From an uncultured Oscillospiraceae bacterium (GTDB lineage Bacteria; Bacillota_A; Clostridia; Oscillospirales; Oscillospiraceae), in NCBI GenBank assembly GCA_910584605.1, contig CAJUAW010000004.1, forward strand, positions 33,424 through 49,618: a stretch of 16,195 nt of DNA, given 5' to 3'. Position numbers and translations under genes: made by a program. A model generated the notes under the pieces. The model was not told the DNA's origin. It saw only the letters and a list, made by a program, of their open reading frames with translations, and ran no database searches. Positions 14,644-16,195 of this stretch are shown here, in pieces (within the stretch, counting starts at the first letter, position 1; the number at the start of each line of letters is the position of its first letter).

Positions 14644-15870
14644 ATGGAACCAAACTATTTGTTGGACACGGAAGAAAACCGGACCTTTTTGGAAAACATA
14701 CGGCAAAACCTTCTGTCCTTTGGGAAGAAATTTCCCTCTCCCGGCGGCGGGGCCTACTATTTGGGCGACGACGGCACTCCCTGGCCGGAAAAGGGCCGGG
14801 AAACCTGGATTACCAGCCGCATGGCCCATGTTTACAGCATCGGACACATGCTGGGCGGCTCCGAATACGGTGTGCTGGCCGATGCGGCGCTGAAGGGACT
14901 GCAGGGCGAGCTCCATGACCGTACACACGGCGGCTGGTACGCCGGGCGCAATCTGGACGGCTCCATTATGCCCGCCAAACAGTGCTATGCCCATGCATTT
15001 GTGATCCTGGCCGCCTCCTCCGCCCTGCTGGCCGGCCGGGACGGCGCGGAAGAGCTGCTGAACGAGGCGCTGGCCCTCTATGACCTGCGCTTCTGGGATG
15101 AGGCGGAGGGGCTCGCTCGGGACACCTGGAACACAGAATTCACCATTCTGGACCCCTACCGGGGCCTTAACGCCAATATGCACTCTGTGGAGGCGTTTTT
15201 GGCCGTCGCTGACGCCCTTGGAGCAGAACCATACCGCATCCGCGCGGGATGCATCATCGACCGGGTGACCGGCTGGGCCAAACACAACAGCTGGCGCATC
15301 CCGGAGCATTTTTCCAGCGGCTGGGTCCCGCAGCTGGAGCAGAACCGGGACCGTCCGGACGATCCCTTCAAGCCCTACGGCGCGACCCCCGGACATGGCA
15401 TCGAATGGGCCCGGCTCATCGTTCAGTGGGCGCTGTCCACCCACTCTGATCCCGAAAAAACCGCCCCCTATCTGGAGGCGGCGGAGCATCTATACGGCAC
15501 AGCAATAAGGGACGCCTGGAACGCCGATGGCGCGCCGGGACTGGTCTACACCACAGACTGGACGGGCCAGCCGGTGGTCCACGACCGGATGCACTGGACC
15601 CTGGCCGAGGCCATCAATACCTCCGCCATTCTGTACCGAGTCACTGGCAGCAAACGATACGCTGAGGACTATGCTCAGTTCATGGCCTACCTGGACGGCC
15701 AGGTGCTGGACCACAAAAACGGATCCTGGTTCCACCAGTTAGACCGGAACAACCAGGTGATCGGGACTGTCTGGCCAGGCAAATCGGACCTGTATCACGC
15801 CTTTCAAGCCACCTTGATCCCCTATCTCTCCCCAAAGCTCTCCATCGCCGCAGCGGTAGCGAATGGGTAA
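14644..15870 (+). CDS. AGE-superfamily sugar isomerase, YihS-like
   Basis: This 408-residue alpha/alpha-barrel protein of the N-acylglucosamine 2-epimerase superfamily aligns with E. coli YihS (sulfoquinovose/mannose aldose-ketose isomerase) along its length. Shared blocks are ETWITSRMAHVYS (Arg59), HGGWYAG, NANMHSVEAF (His180), ATPGHGIEWARL (His251, Glu254), GLVYTTDWTGQPVV, NGSWFHQLD and SDLYHAF (His385). The His spacing is almost that of YihS. It has no signal peptide and is cytoplasmic. The substrate could be mannose/fructose-type sugars or sulfoquinovose; an epimerase role on an amino sugar for a wall polymer is less likely from the motifs. The ATG at 14644 has GGGAGGA upstream; an in-frame start at 14587 overlaps the previous gene. 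It is the last gene of the operon, before a strong hairpin. Confidence 0.9.
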   Translation: MEPNYLLDTEENRTFLENIRQNLLSFGKKFPSPGGGAYYLGDDGTPWPEKGRETWITSRMAHVYSIGHMLGGSEYGVLADAALKGLQGELHDRTHGGWYAGRNLDGSIMPAKQCYAHAFVILAASSALLAGRDGAEELLNEALALYDLRFWDEAEGLARDTWNTEFTILDPYRGLNANMHSVEAFLAVADALGAEPYRIRAGCIIDRVTGWAKHNSWRIPEHFSSGWVPQLEQNRDRPDDPFKPYGATPGHGIEWARLIVQWALSTHSDPEKTAPYLEAAEHLYGTAIRDAWNADGAPGLVYTTDWTGQPVVHDRMHWTLAEAINTSAILYRVTGSKRYAEDYAQFMAYLDGQVLDHKNGSWFHQLDRNNQVIGTVWPGKSDLYHAFQATLIPYLSPKLSIAAAVANG

Positions 15871-15874
15871 ACAA

Positions 15875-15898
15875 ATCCCCCGGCCTGTGCCGGGGGAT
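15875..15898. terminator. Bidirectional hairpin between convergent genes
   Basis: A perfect 10-bp stem, ATCCCCCGGC/GCCGGGGGAT, has a CTGT loop and starts four bases after the yihS-like stop. The T content downstream is modest on either strand (CGTTGTATTT on plus, TTGTTT on minus). It probably ends both convergent transcripts. Confidence 0.75.
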
Positions 15899-15906
15899 CG
15901 TTGTAT

Positions 15907-16195
15907 TTATGGCTTGCACCGCCCGCAGGGTTCATAGCCCGCCAAAACAGCATCCAGCCGGGTCTCGAAGTCCACCCGGTTCGCATCCTGGATGCTCTTG
16001 ACCGAGGTACAGTCAGGCAAATGGAATTTTTTCGAGTTCGTGTTGCCAATGTACGTCTGTAAAGTGGAATTGCCTGTCGGATTTGTCGCGGTGTCCGCCT
16101 CCTTCTCTGTGCGGAAGGTGACGGTTTTACCGTCGCTCTCGGCAATCACGTGGCCCTGCATATCGGTGCGGTAGACCTCCGTTCCCGCGTCACGG
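15907..16195 (-). CDS. C-terminus of a ComEC-like MBL-fold protein with Zn-binding tail (partial)
   Basis: The frame is open to the right edge of the window, so only the last 95 or so residues are visible. They begin RDAGTEVYRTDMQGHVIAES. The pattern VYRTDxxGxIxxxSDGKTxxF is how the metallo-beta-lactamase domain of ComEC/Rec2-like hydrolases ends. After a linker comes YIGNTNSKKFHLPDC, ending in GYEPCGRCKP, an Ada-type zinc-binding domain. The ligands would be the His and Cys of FHLPDC and the two Cys of PCGRC. This tail is common on secreted nucleases and MBL proteins and probably helps DNA binding. The start and any signal peptide are outside the window. The ATG at 16161 is internal to the longer frame. 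Confidence 0.75.
   Translation of the reverse strand, partial: RDAGTEVYRTDMQGHVIAESDGKTVTFRTEKEADTATNPTGNSTLQTYIGNTNSKKFHLPDCTSVKSIQDANRVDFETRLDAVLAGYEPCGRCKP

Noticed and set aside
14371..15489. 372-codon minus-strand frame
   Set aside because: It is antisense to the M15 peptidase and the YihS-like gene, both clearly real, so it is a shadow of GC-rich codons.

Overview
The window looks like a GC-rich, Gram-positive anaerobe of the gut Clostridia, most likely Oscillospiraceae-like (Flavonifractor/Oscillibacter/Lawsonibacter type). The basis is an IreB homologue, a TepA-uppP-ftsK/spoIIIE block that recalls the tepA-spoIIIE neighbourhood of Bacillus, SLH-domain surface proteins, lipoproteins with Pro/Ser/Glu linkers, and TTTACA/TTGCCT-type promoters with strong Shine-Dalgarno sites. 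The genus assignment is inference. I see no tRNA, rRNA, CRISPR array or insertion sequence.

Left part (1-7000, minus strand). The window opens on the start of a DUF523 gene. Just upstream of it is what looks like the decayed remnant of a small Cys-rich (DUF3795-like) gene that still overlaps the DUF523 start by ATGA. Next is a stand-alone ireB with its own promoter and terminator. Beyond that, in transcription order, are tepA (ClpP-like), uppP (undecaprenyl-diphosphatase, probably TTG start), ftsK/spoIIIE, a small acidic hypothetical protein overlapping the ftsK stop, and an MFS transporter. uppP to the MFS gene form a tight unit behind an extended -10 promoter.

Middle (7000-7735). A divergent XRE-type regulator carries two C-terminal membrane helices. 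The outer loop between them holds a GGADGPT motif otherwise typical of sodium-pump decarboxylase beta subunits. A clear promoter precedes it and a strong terminator follows.

Right part (7750-15900, plus strand). One operon of six genes runs from a promoter at 7754 to a hairpin at 15875, with gaps of only 12-36 bases. It encodes an SLH-anchored transglutaminase-like protein, an MBOAT O-acyltransferase, an AlgX/AlgJ-like SGNH protein, a lipoprotein with a small C-terminal domain, an SH3 plus VanX/VanY-like M15 metallopeptidase lipoprotein, and a YihS-like sugar isomerase. I read this as a cell-envelope module. The MBOAT/SGNH pair would acylate a surface glycopolymer, the SLH protein would bind such a polymer, and the peptidase would trim D-Ala-containing peptides. 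This combination is the most interesting thing in the window.

The right edge holds the C-terminal end of a convergent minus-strand gene. It ends in a Cys/His zinc-binding domain of the kind found at the end of ComEC-like metallo-beta-lactamase-fold proteins.
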